Positions 1 to 9,360 are shown, numbered from the stretch's first letter. The stretch: 64,000 bases of DNA from Litorimonas haliclonae (GCF_965138505.1 NZ_CBCSCO010000002.1:62001-126000); one strand, 5' to 3'. Numbers and translations are program-made. The notes: a model not told the origin generated them from the sequence alone.

Positions 1-6
1 TGCTGC

Positions 7-771
7 ATGAGCGAAAAAACCATAGATTTCGGATTTGAAGAAATTCCTGAGAGTCAGAAGGCCTCGCGGGTGCGCGGCGTTTTTGATTCAGTTGCGGGGA
101 ATTATGATCTGATGAATGACGCGATGAGTATGGGGATTCATCGCGTTTGGAAAAATATGACAATTGCCAAGCTTAACCCCCAGCCGGAAGAGGTTTTACT
201 GGACGTCGCCGGCGGGACCGGAGATTTGGCTCGACGCTTCATTCAAGCCGCTGAAATGGTTCGCTCTCGGCGCGGCGGAGCGGCAGCGAGCGCGATTATT
301 TGTGATGTTAATGCACAAATGCTTCTAGCCGGAATAGACCCTAAAAAAGACGCTGGCATGGATTTGTCACGCGTGTGCGGAGACGCCCAAAACCTGCCAT
401 TCCCGGACGCTCAATTTGACGCGGTTACAATTGCCTTTGGCATTCGTAACGTAACAGATCGAGATATGGCCCTGCGCGAATTCCTCAGAGTATTGAAACC
501 CGGAGGCCGCTTGGCTGTGCTCGAATTTTCGACCCCACCAACTAAATGGTTGCGGGATTTCTATGACGCTTATTCCTTTTCCGTTATACCGAGACTGGGA
601 CAAGCGCTGGCTAAAGATCGAGATAGCTATCAATATTTGGTGGAATCCATTCGTCGTTTCCCCAAACAGGCGCAATTTGCAGAAATGGTGAAACAGGCAG
701 GCTTTAGCCGCGTGTCCTATGAAGATTATAGCGGAGGTATCGCTTCTCTGCATACCGGGTGGAAAATCTGA
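7..771 (+). CDS. ubiE: UbiE ubiquinone/menaquinone C-methyltransferase
   Basis: SAM-dependent C-methyltransferase of quinone biosynthesis, methylating the polyprenylated benzoquinol ring at the inner face of the membrane. At 254 aa it has the family's usual length. The SAM-binding glycine motif is LLDVAGGTGDLA near residues 64-75, followed by an acidic strand end CDVNAQML. The UbiE signatures FGIRNVTD and LKPGGRLAVLEFS come later. The C-terminus GGIASLHTGWKI is typical. Start is the ATG six bases from the window edge, so its promoter is not visible. In many alphaproteobacteria ubiE is followed by ubiB; here the next gene is an unrelated lipoprotein. Confidence 0.95.
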   Translation: MSEKTIDFGFEEIPESQKASRVRGVFDSVAGNYDLMNDAMSMGIHRVWKNMTIAKLNPQPEEVLLDVAGGTGDLARRFIQAAEMVRSRRGGAAASAIICDVNAQMLLAGIDPKKDAGMDLSRVCGDAQNLPFPDAQFDAVTIAFGIRNVTDRDMALREFLRVLKPGGRLAVLEFSTPPTKWLRDFYDAYSFSVIPRLGQALAKDRDSYQYLVESIRRFPKQAQFAEMVKQAGFSRVSYEDYSGGIASLHTGWKI

Positions 772-789
772 TACACGCTGTCTCGGAAT

Positions 790-807
790 GCGGGAACGTT
801 TTCCCGC
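790..807. other. Hairpin downstream of ubiE
   Basis: GCGGGAA and TTCCCGC form a perfect 7-bp stem around CGTT. An AT-rich imperfect hairpin follows at about 810-842. No clear T-run follows, so this may be a weak terminator for ubiE or a processing site before the lipoprotein gene. Confidence 0.35.
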
Positions 808-855
808 GTTACAAGTAAATAAAATTGAATTTATTTGTAACTTTTGGAGTTCTCC

Positions 856-1560
856 ATGCACCTCTTAAAATCTGCTTTGCCAGTGCTTATCTTATTTGGC
901 GGCTTAGCTGGGTGTACGGAGGCAACTAACACGCCCTCTGAAGCTTCTGACTCAGTAGAGGCGCAAGCCGAAATGAAAGAGGTTACAGGTCAAATCAGCT
1001 ATCGCGAACGCATTGCTTTACGTCCCCGCGCCGTTGCAGAAATCGAGTTGCAAGATATCTCCGTAGCCGATCGCGCCGCGCCCGTTTTGGAAAAACAAAT
1101 CATTGAGCTTGACGGACAACAAGTTCCAGTGAACTTCAAATTAAGTGTGGACCCGAGGGAATTAGAGCCAAGGGGTCGCTATTCAATTCGAGCTGCCATT
1201 AATGACGGCAATGATCGTTTATTATTTACAACGGACACAGTCCACCTGGTTGAGCCGGGACCGGAAGATGTAGACTTGGGCCTCCTTATTTTACGCCAAA
1301 ATGCGACCGCGCCCGAAGGTGAGGAAAGCGAAGGTATGAGAGTCTATAGTTGCGGCGACACAAATGCAGCGATTATGCCCGGGGAAGATATGATCCAGCT
1401 GAAAGTCGACGGCGTATCTTATGATCTTCCACGAATTCCTTCGGCGTCGGGTGAGAAATACCAAGCTGATATTGACTCGCAAACCATCATGTTTTGGTCG
1501 AAAGGCGAGACAGCCTTGATGAAGATCGGAGAAACGTCTTATCCGGAATGCCGATCATAA
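856..1560 (+). CDS. Lipoprotein with YbaY-like and MliC-like domains
   Basis: Predicted outer-membrane or periplasmic lipoprotein of 234 aa. The ATG at 856 is preferred over an upstream TTG because it has a GGAG Shine-Dalgarno and opens directly into a signal peptide with lipobox LAGC at about residues 18-21. Residues about 40-140 look like the YbaY family: GQISYRERIALRPRAVAEIE, VPVNFKLSVDP and LLFTTDTVHLV. Residues about 160-234 look like MliC, the inhibitor of C-type lysozyme: VYSCGD, VDGVSYDLPR, SASGEKY, FWSKGE. I infer a cell-envelope protection role. The two-domain arrangement is read from motifs, not from a profile search. Confidence 0.75.
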   Translation: MHLLKSALPVLILFGGLAGCTEATNTPSEASDSVEAQAEMKEVTGQISYRERIALRPRAVAEIELQDISVADRAAPVLEKQIIELDGQQVPVNFKLSVDPRELEPRGRYSIRAAINDGNDRLLFTTDTVHLVEPGPEDVDLGLLILRQNATAPEGEESEGMRVYSCGDTNAAIMPGEDMIQLKVDGVSYDLPRIPSASGEKYQADIDSQTIMFWSKGETALMKIGETSYPECRS

Positions 1561-1675
1561 ACGATAAAGCTTAAATGCTAAGTTAATGGGTTGAGAATGA
1601 AACGGCTAAGACCTCGTTATTATCGTAACGCCAGTGTGATTGGTGTGTGAGCCTATTCTATGGGAAAAGCAACAT

Positions 1676-2395
1676 ATGAATAAAACAGCCTTATATATTA
1701 CATCTCTCGCCATTTCTTTAGCTCTGATGGCCTGCTCTGCTGCGGAAAGCCAAGTTGAAACCGAATCGGCTCCGACCGAGGCGACAGCCGAACCCACATC
1801 CCAAATGAATGAGTCTGAAGTCATGGCTGATGACACCATGGCCAATGACGCTATGCAGGAAGGCGGGATGAAAACGGCCGTTCTCGCGGGCGGGTGTTTT
1901 TGGTGCGTGGAAGCGGACTTTGAAAAACTGGACGGCGTTAGCGAAGTGGTGTCAGGCTATACAGGCGGGACGACGGCCAACCCAACTTATGAGGAAGTGA
2001 CCTATAACAATACGGGTCATTACGAGGCGGCCGAGATTTACTATGATCCATCCGTCGTCTCATATGACGACTTACTGGATTATTACTGGAAAACGATCGA
2101 TCCGACAGATGCCAATGGGCAGTTTTGTGACCAGGGCGATAGCTACCGCACGGCGATATTTGCCACACCGGAACAAGAGGCTGCGGCGGAAGCCTCTCTG
2201 GCGGATATCAAGCAGACCAAACCGTTTGACGCGCCGATTGTCACTCCCGTGAAAGAGCTTGGCGAGTTTTACAAAGCCGAAGACTATCATCAGGATTATT
2301 ACAAAAAGAGTAGCCTGAAATATAAATTCTATCGGACTCGATGTGGCCGCGATGGTCGCCTCGAAGACCTTTGGGGCGAAGTCGTCACGGATTAA
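1676..2395 (+). CDS. msrA: Peptide methionine-S-sulfoxide reductase MsrA, lipoprotein form
   Basis: Reduces the S-epimer of methionine sulfoxide in proteins. The ATG at 1676 is preferred because it begins a lipoprotein signal peptide ending in LALMACS (lipobox Cys at about residue 19). The catalytic motif GGCFWCVE places the nucleophilic cysteine at residue 74 and a second cysteine at 77. The conserved SGYTGG and the C-terminal CGRDGRLEDLWG follow. Between lipobox and enzyme lies a Met-rich, acidic linker (six Met in about 25 residues). The lipobox implies action in the periplasm, so electrons must come from an extracytoplasmic donor. It overlaps the convergent glycosyltransferase gene by 4 bp. 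A separate lipoprotein msrB lies at 24.6 kb. Confidence 0.93.
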   Translation: MNKTALYITSLAISLALMACSAAESQVETESAPTEATAEPTSQMNESEVMADDTMANDAMQEGGMKTAVLAGGCFWCVEADFEKLDGVSEVVSGYTGGTTANPTYEEVTYNNTGHYEAAEIYYDPSVVSYDDLLDYYWKTIDPTDANGQFCDQGDSYRTAIFATPEQEAAAEASLADIKQTKPFDAPIVTPVKELGEFYKAEDYHQDYYKKSSLKYKFYRTRCGRDGRLEDLWGEVVTD

Positions 2396-3882
2396 CGCGA
2401 TCTGACTGTCGATGGCGGGGTATAACCATATCCCGCCCAGACATTGAGCTGCCGACGCTTGCCGCCGCCCAGATCAATATCTATCGGCTCGAGCGGAACG
2501 AGCCTTTCAAAATCCTCATAATATAAGTCATCCCGGCCTTTATAATAAGTGATGAGAAGGACAGGCCTTTCTGTGCGCGTTAAAGGGTGTGTCATCTCCG
2601 CATGATTGCCGGGCGCGGGCGAGAGTTTCCAAATGGAAAGCGGCGCTGTCTCATTTAGTCCATAATAAAGCGTATCATAGAATATCAGGCGGTTATCGGT
2701 TGCGACGCCGCTAAACTCATTTCCCTCATGCCCCTGGGCGTAGATTTTCTCGATGACGCGGACGGTTTCGGGCCAGGCGCGGGATCGCTTGACTGAATTG
2801 GCCAATCCAATCGCATTCGCCCAAACCGGAACGGTCAAAGCAATTCCGGCGATAATCATAACCGCGCTTTGTCCGGCCAATCCAATTTTCAAGCCTGTCA
2901 TAAGCCTGGGCCTCGACGCGGCATATAGCGCCACAATAATTGGCGACGCGATATAGGCGGTGGCGGCCCAATTTGCATTGGCGCGTGATAAGAGAGCCTC
3001 AAGAGAGATAACGATAAGCGGCAGGACGGCAAGCCCCGCAATCCAGCGCCCTAAGACCGGAAGTTGTTTCCACTTAAATAAGGCAATGATTAGAACCGGA
3101 AAAGCGATGGGGCCGAAGACGCCTAACTGGCTGACCCAAAAGGTCAGCAATTCAAGGGGGTTGAGGAGCGGGCCGGACAGATTTGCATTCTCCGCCGTAT
3201 GCGCCAGAGTCGCGAAATCATGATTTAAATTCCAGATTATATTGGGAAGAAACAGAGCGGCGGCCAAAGCGCCTGCGGCAAATCCCTTAAATCCCAAAAG
3301 CGCCTGGCGCGTTTTACCATCAAACAAAACCGCAAGTCCCAAAACAGGTACAAAAAACAGCATGGCATATTTGGCAAGCAGACCGAACCCGACGGCGAGG
3401 CCAAGCTGCAACGCTCTCGACCAGCTCGGTGCGTCCCGCAAATAAACCCAGGCATTCAGAGCCAGAGCCCAGCACAGGAGCAGGGGCACATCCGTGCTGA
3501 TAAGGGTCGAGGAGAGCCAAACACCCGGCATGAACAGATAAAAACATGCGGCCCAAAATCCCGTTCTGGCGTCAAAGGCTTTGCAAGCCGTAACAAAGAT
3601 GATCCAGCAGGTTAGGCTGTGCAGCAGGGCGGAAGGCAGTCGGATGGCCCATTCAGCCTGTCCGAAAACAGACGTAAACAGAGCAATAATCCACGCAATG
3701 AGAGGCGGTTTGGAAAAATACCCCCAATCCAGATTACGCGACCACGCCCAATATTGCGCCTCATCGCCATGCAGATTAAGCGGAGACGCCACCATCAAGG
3801 CCCAGCGCAGGGCCAGCGTTCCGACAATCAGAAGCAAGAGCCATTGCCTGTATGAGGTATTTTTTAAAGGCGAAGCCGACAT
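2392..3882 (-). CDS. Glycosyltransferase family 39 (ArnT/PMT-like) membrane protein
   Basis: Polytopic inner-membrane glycosyltransferase (496 aa, about 10-12 hydrophobic segments) of the type that moves a sugar from a polyprenyl-phosphate donor to a lipid or protein on the periplasmic side. The first periplasmic loop carries the family signature HGDEAQYWAWS with the catalytic acidic pair, followed by GYFSKPPLIAW. Repeated aromatic membrane helices and a soluble tail with FYDTLYYGLNE and YYKGRDDLYYEDFE follow. It stands alone, with murI divergent upstream, so its acceptor cannot be inferred; lipid A or another envelope glycan is possible. Confidence 0.85.
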   Translation of the reverse strand: MSASPLKNTSYRQWLLLLIVGTLALRWALMVASPLNLHGDEAQYWAWSRNLDWGYFSKPPLIAWIIALFTSVFGQAEWAIRLPSALLHSLTCWIIFVTACKAFDARTGFWAACFYLFMPGVWLSSTLISTDVPLLLCWALALNAWVYLRDAPSWSRALQLGLAVGFGLLAKYAMLFFVPVLGLAVLFDGKTRQALLGFKGFAAGALAAALFLPNIIWNLNHDFATLAHTAENANLSGPLLNPLELLTFWVSQLGVFGPIAFPVLIIALFKWKQLPVLGRWIAGLAVLPLIVISLEALLSRANANWAATAYIASPIIVALYAASRPRLMTGLKIGLAGQSAVMIIAGIALTVPVWANAIGLANSVKRSRAWPETVRVIEKIYAQGHEGNEFSGVATDNRLIFYDTLYYGLNETAPLSIWKLSPAPGNHAEMTHPLTRTERPVLLITYYKGRDDLYYEDFERLVPLEPIDIDLGGGKRRQLNVWAGYGYTPPSTVRSR

Positions 3883-4015
3883 GAGGGCGCTATGCCTTGG
3901 ATATTCCGTAAAATAAACTCACTTTCGCTGACATTCCCTTTCACGCTAAGACTTTATTGACTTCGGCAACGCAAAACATAACGCCAAAGGATGAAATGAG
4001 GCTCGGAAGGGATGA

Positions 4016-4840
4016 ATGCGCCCAGAACATCAGACATATGAGAGGCACCGGGCCCTGGTATTTGATTCCGGAGTCGGGGGACTTTCTGTCGTGGGCGAAA
4101 TACGTAACCGTCTGCCCGATCTGGCGCTGGATTATGTGGCCGATGATGCCTTTCGGCCCTACGGCGAAAAATCGGAAGCGGAGCTGACGGGCCGCCTTCC
4201 GGGCTTGCTGGCGACGCTTGCCGAAATGACGTCTCCGGACTGTATTGTCATCGCTTGCAACACGGCGTCTGTTACGGCTCTGGAGGTTATAAGAGCCGAG
4301 ATCGATATACCGGTCATAGGCGTGGTTCCGGCGATAAAGCCGGCCGCGGCCTGGTCGCGCACCGGCACAATTGGCGTGTTAGGAACGCCCGGAACCGTCC
4401 GCCGGAAATATGTCGGCGGTCTCATTCAGCACTTTGCTGGGGATTGTCAGGTGGTCTTGCAGGGATCAGTCAATCTTGTGGAGATGGCGGAACGCAAGCT
4501 GGCAGGGGAGTCGATAGACTTAAATGATATACGCCGCGAAATCGCGCCGCTCTTTGAAGGCCGCGAAGGGGCCGATATCGACGCCGTGGTTCTGGCCTGC
4601 ACGCATTTCCCCTTATTGCGCGAAGATCTTCAGCGGGCGGCCCGGCAGACAGTTCGGTGGATTGACAGCGGCGCGGCCATTGCCAAGAGAGTTGATGTCA
4701 TTCTAAATTCGATCGAAAAACAAAAGCGAACCGTGCGGGCAGATACTGCTTTTCTAATCGGTCCCGTAGCGGAAACAAATCGGAAGGCAGCGTTCCAGTC
4801 TTTCGGGTTTGACCAAATAGTTGGACTAGTGCCCGGATAA
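4016..4840 (+). CDS. murI: Glutamate racemase
   Basis: Interconverts L- and D-glutamate to supply D-Glu for peptidoglycan. 274 aa, normal length. The N-terminal FDSGVGGLSV contains the conserved Asp17-Ser18. The two catalytic cysteines are present: Cys81 in IACNTAS and Cys195 in LACTHFPLL. An ATG four bases upstream is in another frame, so 4016 is the in-frame start. The 3' end overlaps the convergent YqaA-like gene by 15 bp. Confidence 0.95.
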   Translation: MRPEHQTYERHRALVFDSGVGGLSVVGEIRNRLPDLALDYVADDAFRPYGEKSEAELTGRLPGLLATLAEMTSPDCIVIACNTASVTALEVIRAEIDIPVIGVVPAIKPAAAWSRTGTIGVLGTPGTVRRKYVGGLIQHFAGDCQVVLQGSVNLVEMAERKLAGESIDLNDIRREIAPLFEGREGADIDAVVLACTHFPLLREDLQRAARQTVRWIDSGAAIAKRVDVILNSIEKQKRTVRADTAFLIGPVAETNRKAAFQSFGFDQIVGLVPG

Positions 4841-5431
4841 AGATTTATATCCAAACCACGCGGCCATCAGCAAAATGAACACGCCGATGGTAAAGAGACC
4901 AAAATGTTTTTTCATGAGTTCTTCGGCCTTTCCGCCGAAGGCCCGGACAATTCCTGCAACCGCGAAAAACCTTAAAGAGCGGGCCAATACACTGGCCGCC
5001 AGAAAGACGCCGAAATTAATCGGAACGGCTCCGCTCATGATCGTAATGACCTTATAGGGGAAAGGGGTCAGCCCGGCCCCAAAAACCCAAAGGGCGCCGT
5101 TCTCATTAATATTTTGCCGGAAGTCTTGCATTTGAGTAGTTTTTCCCAAGGCTTCCAAGACAGGTTGAGCAAGCGTTTCAAAAAACATCAGTCCGATCAG
5201 ATACCCAAAGACACCGCCCAGAATTGAAAAAAAGGCCGCCGTAGCTGCAATTTTCCACCATTTCTTGGGTTCGGCCTGCACCATGGGAATAACCATGACG
5301 TCTACAGGAACAGGGAAAAACGAGCTTTCGGCGAAAGAAACTATAGCCAATGCAGGCATTGCCCGGGGATGACGCGCTAGCGCCTTTGTCGCTTCATACC
5401 AGCGATCCAGAAATGCAAAATGACCTTTCAT
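4826..5431 (-). CDS. YqaA-family membrane protein (VTT/DedA-like)
   Basis: Small integral membrane protein of 201 aa with about four to five hydrophobic segments. Family marks are FAESSFFPVPVDVMVIP near residues 32-48 and GAGLTPFPYKVITIMSGA near 119-136, typical of the YqaA branch of VTT-domain proteins. VTT proteins have been linked to lipid scrambling or membrane homeostasis, but the role of YqaA members is not settled. Its C-terminal codons overlap the end of murI. Confidence 0.85.
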   Translation of the reverse strand: MKGHFAFLDRWYEATKALARHPRAMPALAIVSFAESSFFPVPVDVMVIPMVQAEPKKWWKIAATAAFFSILGGVFGYLIGLMFFETLAQPVLEALGKTTQMQDFRQNINENGALWVFGAGLTPFPYKVITIMSGAVPINFGVFLAASVLARSLRFFAVAGIVRAFGGKAEELMKKHFGLFTIGVFILLMAAWFGYKSLSGH

Positions 5432-5555
5432 CGTGCGCGGCCTATACAGTAGACTTTAATACCATGTATATGGCCAAAATGGTTGACGACTGAAAAAGCG
5501 CAGCTATGTTGCGCGCCTTACCAAAGGGCTCCTATCCAAAGGAGCCGAATGAAAT

Positions 5556-5639
5556 GCGGGTGTGGCGGAATTGGTAGACGCGCGGGATTCAAAATCCCGT
5601 TCCTTTGGAGTGTCGGTTCGATTCCGACCACCCGTACCA
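5556..5639 (+). tRNA. tRNA-Leu(CAA)
   Basis: Full cloverleaf including encoded CCA. Acceptor arms GCGGGTG (5556-5562) and CACCCGT (5629-5635) pair with one G-U. The anticodon loop TTCAAAA gives anticodon CAA (reads UUG). The long variable arm is as expected for class II leucine tRNA, and the T-loop GGTTCGATTCC is canonical. Discriminator is A5636, then CCA. No integrase or att-like duplication is seen nearby. A hairpin GGCTCC/GGAGCC (5527-5546) sits just upstream. Confidence 0.97.
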
Positions 5640-5855
5640 TTTTTAAACAATTTAGTCTTTACTGATGTCTGCGTTAGACTGGAGTATGGCGTCCAGCCTA
5701 GCTTTAACATAAATTATTCCACTGTTCTAATTTTGGAACAAATTCCCGTTCTCATACTAATTAAGAAACTACCTTGTCTGTAGACTTCGCTTTACAGCTC
5801 TCATTTATGCGGCTCTATCTTGATCCGACCACACACATATTATTGGAAACCATAT

Positions 5856-8800
5856 ATGACTACATTATTCTCTTATTGGCCTGAAGGACTGGACGCCATA
5901 ACCGCGGATAAATTTAAATCCGAAGACAAGGTTATAACGGAGCTTTTAGAGAAAATTGACCTCACTGATGCGCAATATGCGGATATTTACAGTGAAGCCG
6001 AGGACATGGTTAAGTTGTCCCGAACTCGAAAAAAAGACCGGTCAATGCTCGATGCTTTCATGTCTGAATACGGCCTCGGGAATGAAGAGGGTATTGCGCT
6101 TATGTGTTTGGCGGAGGCGCTTTTGCGGGTACCGGATGCGGAAACACGCGACGCGTTAATTGGCGACAAACTTTCGCCTTATGATTGGGGCAAGCATTTG
6201 GGTAAGGCCGATACAGTCTGGGTCAATGCCTCGACTTGGGGTCTGCTTTTAACAGGCCGTGTCACAGGACTGTCCGAAGAATTCAGAACGACGCCAACAA
6301 ACGTTATTTCCAAACTCACCAATCGCCTCGGTGAACCCGTAATCCGAAACGCTGTGATGAACGCTATGCGCATGATGGGCCAGGAATTTGTACAGGGTCA
6401 GACAATCAAGCGCGCTATTAAAAATGGGCGAAAAAGATTTGGAGACAAGCAAGGCTACTCCTTTGACATGTTGGGCGAAGCGGCCCGGACACAGGAAGAT
6501 GCCAAACGCTATCTTGAAGCCTATAAAAACGCGCTGGAAGTCATTGGCGCGGATGTTGCCAAAGGCAAGGCCCGGCAGGGTATTTCGGTCAAGCTCTCCG
6601 CTCTTTCTCCTCATTATCACGTCAGTCACTGGAATAGTGCGGTACCTGAAATTGGCGATCTGGTTCTTGATCTGGCCAAGCGGGCGGTTGAATTGGGCGT
6701 GGACATAACACTGGACGCCGAAGAGGCAGACCGCCTGGAAATTTCTCTGGCCATATTTGATTATGTGGCCAGAAAGCTCGATTCCGGCGGGAGAGCGCGA
6801 TTTGGACTGGCTATTCAGGCCTTTGGCCGCCGCGCCCCAAAAGTTATAGATTTCATAGCAGATCTGGGACGGGAACTGGAGAAACGCTTCCATATCCGTC
6901 TGGTCAAAGGGGCGTACTGGGATACAGAAATTAAACTGGCACAAGCAGGCAATCATCCGGACTTCCCTGTCTTTACCCGAAAGCCCAATACCGATGTGGC
7001 GTATCTGGCGTGCGCGCAGCAAATCATGGAAAATCGCGACGTCTTCTTTGGGCAATTCGCGACGCATAATGCCCATACAATTGCGGCCGTTATGGCGATG
7101 GCCGGAGACAATGCGGACAAATTCGAATTTCAGCGTCTCTTCGGCATGGGCGATATCGTCTATAGCTCTGCTAAATCAACCTATGAGAACATGCCGCCGG
7201 TCAGAATTTATGCACCAGTTGGAGGGCACAAAGACCTTTTGGCCTATCTGGTAAGGCGACTTTTGGAAAACGGTGCGAACAGCTCCTTTGTCAATAAATA
7301 CTTAGACCCGGATGTGCCGATTTCAGAGGTTGTTCGCGACCCTGTGGCCCGTGTCAAAGAGTTCGACTCGATTGCGCATACGTCAATTTTACGCCCAAAC
7401 GATATTTTCCTGCCCGAGCGGGAAAACTCCTCTGGTCTGGATTTGTCTTGGAAACCGCATTTGGAAAAGGTCCAAGAAGCGCTGGATAAAGAGCTTCCGG
7501 AAGCGCCGAAAGATGCGACTGAGAAGGATATCGATAAGGCGTTTGAAAAGGCAGATAAGGCTTACTTCGACTGGCAGGCTCGCCCCGTAAAGGATCGGGC
7601 CGACATGTTAGTTGTCACAGCGGATTTGCTTGAAAAGCATAAAACAGAATTGATGAATATCCTCATCAAGGAGGCCGGAAAAAGCTGGTCGGACGCGAAT
7701 GACGAAGTTCGTGAGGCCGTGGACTTCTGCCGCTATTATGCGGCGCAGGCTCGGAAGATGATGAGTGAGCCGATAGACCTTCCGGGACCTGTCGGGGAAA
7801 CCAATCAGCTTTCCTATGGCTCTCGCGGAACATTCGTCTGCATTAGTCCGTGGAACTTCTCTTTGGCTATTTTCACCGGCCAGATCGCTGCGGCTCTGGT
7901 TGTCGGGAATTGCGTCCTCGCCAAACCGGCGGAGCAGACGCCGCGAATTGCCCAAAGAACAACCGAGCTTTTCTATGAGGCCGGCATCCCAAATGAAGTG
8001 CTGAGTCTGATTGTCGGAGACGGTAAAATTGGGGGGTATCTGACGGCGCATGATGGTGTGGACGGCGTTGCCTTTACCGGCGGGACAAATACGGCCGGAC
8101 TAATTAACAAGACGTTGGCAGATAAAGAAGGCGCCATTATCCCGCTCATTGCCGAAACAGGCGGTCAGAACTGTATGATCGTGGACGGAACGGCCTTGCC
8201 CGAACAAGTTACGGATGATGTCATTAGTTCAGCCTTTCTCAGCGCCGGTCAGCGTTGCTCGGCAACACGCGTCCTGTATGTTCAGGCCGATATTGCAGAC
8301 CGGGTCATTAAAATGATCAAGGGCGCCATGGACGACCTGGTGGTTGGAAATACCGAATCTCTGAGTACGGATGTCGGGCCCGTCATTGACGAGAAAGCGC
8401 AAAACGCGCTTAATGGCCATATCGAAAAAATGAAGGCTTCGGGCCGCCCGTGGCACGCTTCTCCCTATCCGAAAACTCCGACGGACGGAACCTTCGTTGT
8501 CCCGCACATGTTTGAAATCGACTCCATAGACGATCTGGAAAAAGAACATTTTGGCCCCATTCTTCATGTCGTTCGCTTTAAAGCCAAAGAGGTTTCCAAA
8601 ACGCTCGAAGAGGTCTTCTCAACTGGTTACGGCCTGACTTTCGGTATTCATACGCGAATTGAAAACCGCTGGAAAATGCTCGCGAAACGGGCTTTGGTCG
8701 GAAATGTTTATGTGAACCGGAACATGGTAGGCGCTATTGTGGGATCGCAGCCTTTCGGGGGGCAGGGACTGTCAGGGACCGGTTTCAAAGCAGGCGGACC

Positions 8801-8897
8801 AAACTACCTATTGCGGTTCATGACCGAGAAATCTCTAAGCGTGAATACCACCGCGTCCGGAGGCAATGCCGCCTTGCTGAACCTTGAGAGCATTTGA
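5856..8897 (+). CDS. putA: Bifunctional proline dehydrogenase / glutamate-semialdehyde dehydrogenase PutA
   Basis: Oxidises proline to glutamate in two steps using FAD and NAD. The ATG at 5856 gives 1013 aa; an upstream in-frame TTG (5820) is less likely. There is no N-terminal ribbon-helix-helix domain, so this is the shorter PutA type that does not self-regulate by DNA binding. PRODH motifs: SVKLSALSPHY, RLVKGAYWDTEIK, FATHNAHT, EFQRLFGMG and RIYAPVGGHKDLLAYLVRR. ALDH motifs: SPWNFSLAIFTGQ, FTGGTNTAG, AETGGQNCMIVD, and the catalytic cysteine in SAGQRCSATR. The C-terminal GSQPFGGQGLSGTGFKAGG is typical. No Lrp-type putR is adjacent. Confidence 0.96.
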   Translation: MTTLFSYWPEGLDAITADKFKSEDKVITELLEKIDLTDAQYADIYSEAEDMVKLSRTRKKDRSMLDAFMSEYGLGNEEGIALMCLAEALLRVPDAETRDALIGDKLSPYDWGKHLGKADTVWVNASTWGLLLTGRVTGLSEEFRTTPTNVISKLTNRLGEPVIRNAVMNAMRMMGQEFVQGQTIKRAIKNGRKRFGDKQGYSFDMLGEAARTQEDAKRYLEAYKNALEVIGADVAKGKARQGISVKLSALSPHYHVSHWNSAVPEIGDLVLDLAKRAVELGVDITLDAEEADRLEISLAIFDYVARKLDSGGRARFGLAIQAFGRRAPKVIDFIADLGRELEKRFHIRLVKGAYWDTEIKLAQAGNHPDFPVFTRKPNTDVAYLACAQQIMENRDVFFGQFATHNAHTIAAVMAMAGDNADKFEFQRLFGMGDIVYSSAKSTYENMPPVRIYAPVGGHKDLLAYLVRRLLENGANSSFVNKYLDPDVPISEVVRDPVARVKEFDSIAHTSILRPNDIFLPERENSSGLDLSWKPHLEKVQEALDKELPEAPKDATEKDIDKAFEKADKAYFDWQARPVKDRADMLVVTADLLEKHKTELMNILIKEAGKSWSDANDEVREAVDFCRYYAAQARKMMSEPIDLPGPVGETNQLSYGSRGTFVCISPWNFSLAIFTGQIAAALVVGNCVLAKPAEQTPRIAQRTTELFYEAGIPNEVLSLIVGDGKIGGYLTAHDGVDGVAFTGGTNTAGLINKTLADKEGAIIPLIAETGGQNCMIVDGTALPEQVTDDVISSAFLSAGQRCSATRVLYVQADIADRVIKMIKGAMDDLVVGNTESLSTDVGPVIDEKAQNALNGHIEKMKASGRPWHASPYPKTPTDGTFVVPHMFEIDSIDDLEKEHFGPILHVVRFKAKEVSKTLEEVFSTGYGLTFGIHTRIENRWKMLAKRALVGNVYVNRNMVGAIVGSQPFGGQGLSGTGFKAGGPNYLLRFMTEKSLSVNTTASGGNAALLNLESI

Positions 8898-8995
8898 ATT
8901 TATGACAATCATACCTACTTATAGCCTGTGAATAAATTCCTTGCTTTAGGGGTTTGTTCTTGATATGTTCTCATTACAGAACGCGAGGTGGTGTT

Positions 8996-9232
8996 ATGAC
9001 CAAGAAATATTTGAATGTAAGCTACAAGGACCGTGAGTTGGCGAAAAAGCTCGGCGCGCGATGGGATCCGTCTGTGAAACGTTGGTATTGTCCGTCCGGC
9101 AGTGCGCTGGCCACAATATTTGATTGGCGCAAAGAGGCCCAGGCAGAGCAGTCTTTGAAAGAGCGTGGCTACGCGGCGCGAGAGGCGAAAGTCGCCCATA
9201 ATCAGAATTTTGAGCTTCCTCTGGCATCTTAA
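8996..9232 (+). CDS. DUF5710-type small protein
   Basis: 78-aa basic protein. The ATG at 8996 follows an AGGTGG ribosome site. The motif YLNVSYKDRELAKKLGARWD then VKRWYCPSG matches the DUF5710 module, often found in phage or plasmid primases and zinc-dependent accessory proteins but also alone. The function of free-standing copies is unknown. It is followed by a strong terminator and appears monocistronic. Confidence 0.75.
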   Translation: MTKKYLNVSYKDRELAKKLGARWDPSVKRWYCPSGSALATIFDWRKEAQAEQSLKERGYAAREAKVAHNQNFELPLAS

Positions 9233-9266
9233 TTTTACCCTTTTGTTTGGGGTAACGAAATAAAAT

Positions 9267-9294
9267 AAAACCCGTCCTCTGGGGCGGGTTTTTT
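9267..9294 (+). terminator. Rho-independent terminator, probably bidirectional
   Basis: AAAACCCG (9267-9274) pairs with CGGGTTTT (9285-9292); the stem extends inward through a T-G pair and CC/GG, giving about 11 bp and a 4-nt loop, followed by a T-run. On the other strand T-rich sequence also follows, so it may also stop transcripts from the convergent creA-like gene. Confidence 0.85.
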
Positions 9295-9360
9295 GTATTC
9301 TGAATTCCCAAGTGTGATGAGGGACTTTGGAGCGGCTTAGCGAATTGATGCGTCCAGGTT

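Noticed and set aside
4826..4840. 15-bp overlap of murI and the YqaA gene as an assembly error
   Set aside because: Both proteins end normally; short convergent overlaps are common.
5527..5639. tRNA-Leu as an integration site
   Set aside because: No integrase, no second copy of the tRNA 3' end and no composition change beside it.
6249..7076. Long minus-strand open frame of 275 codons opposite putA
   Set aside because: It is the antisense shadow of a conserved dehydrogenase; the putA frame is full of family motifs and the shadow has none.
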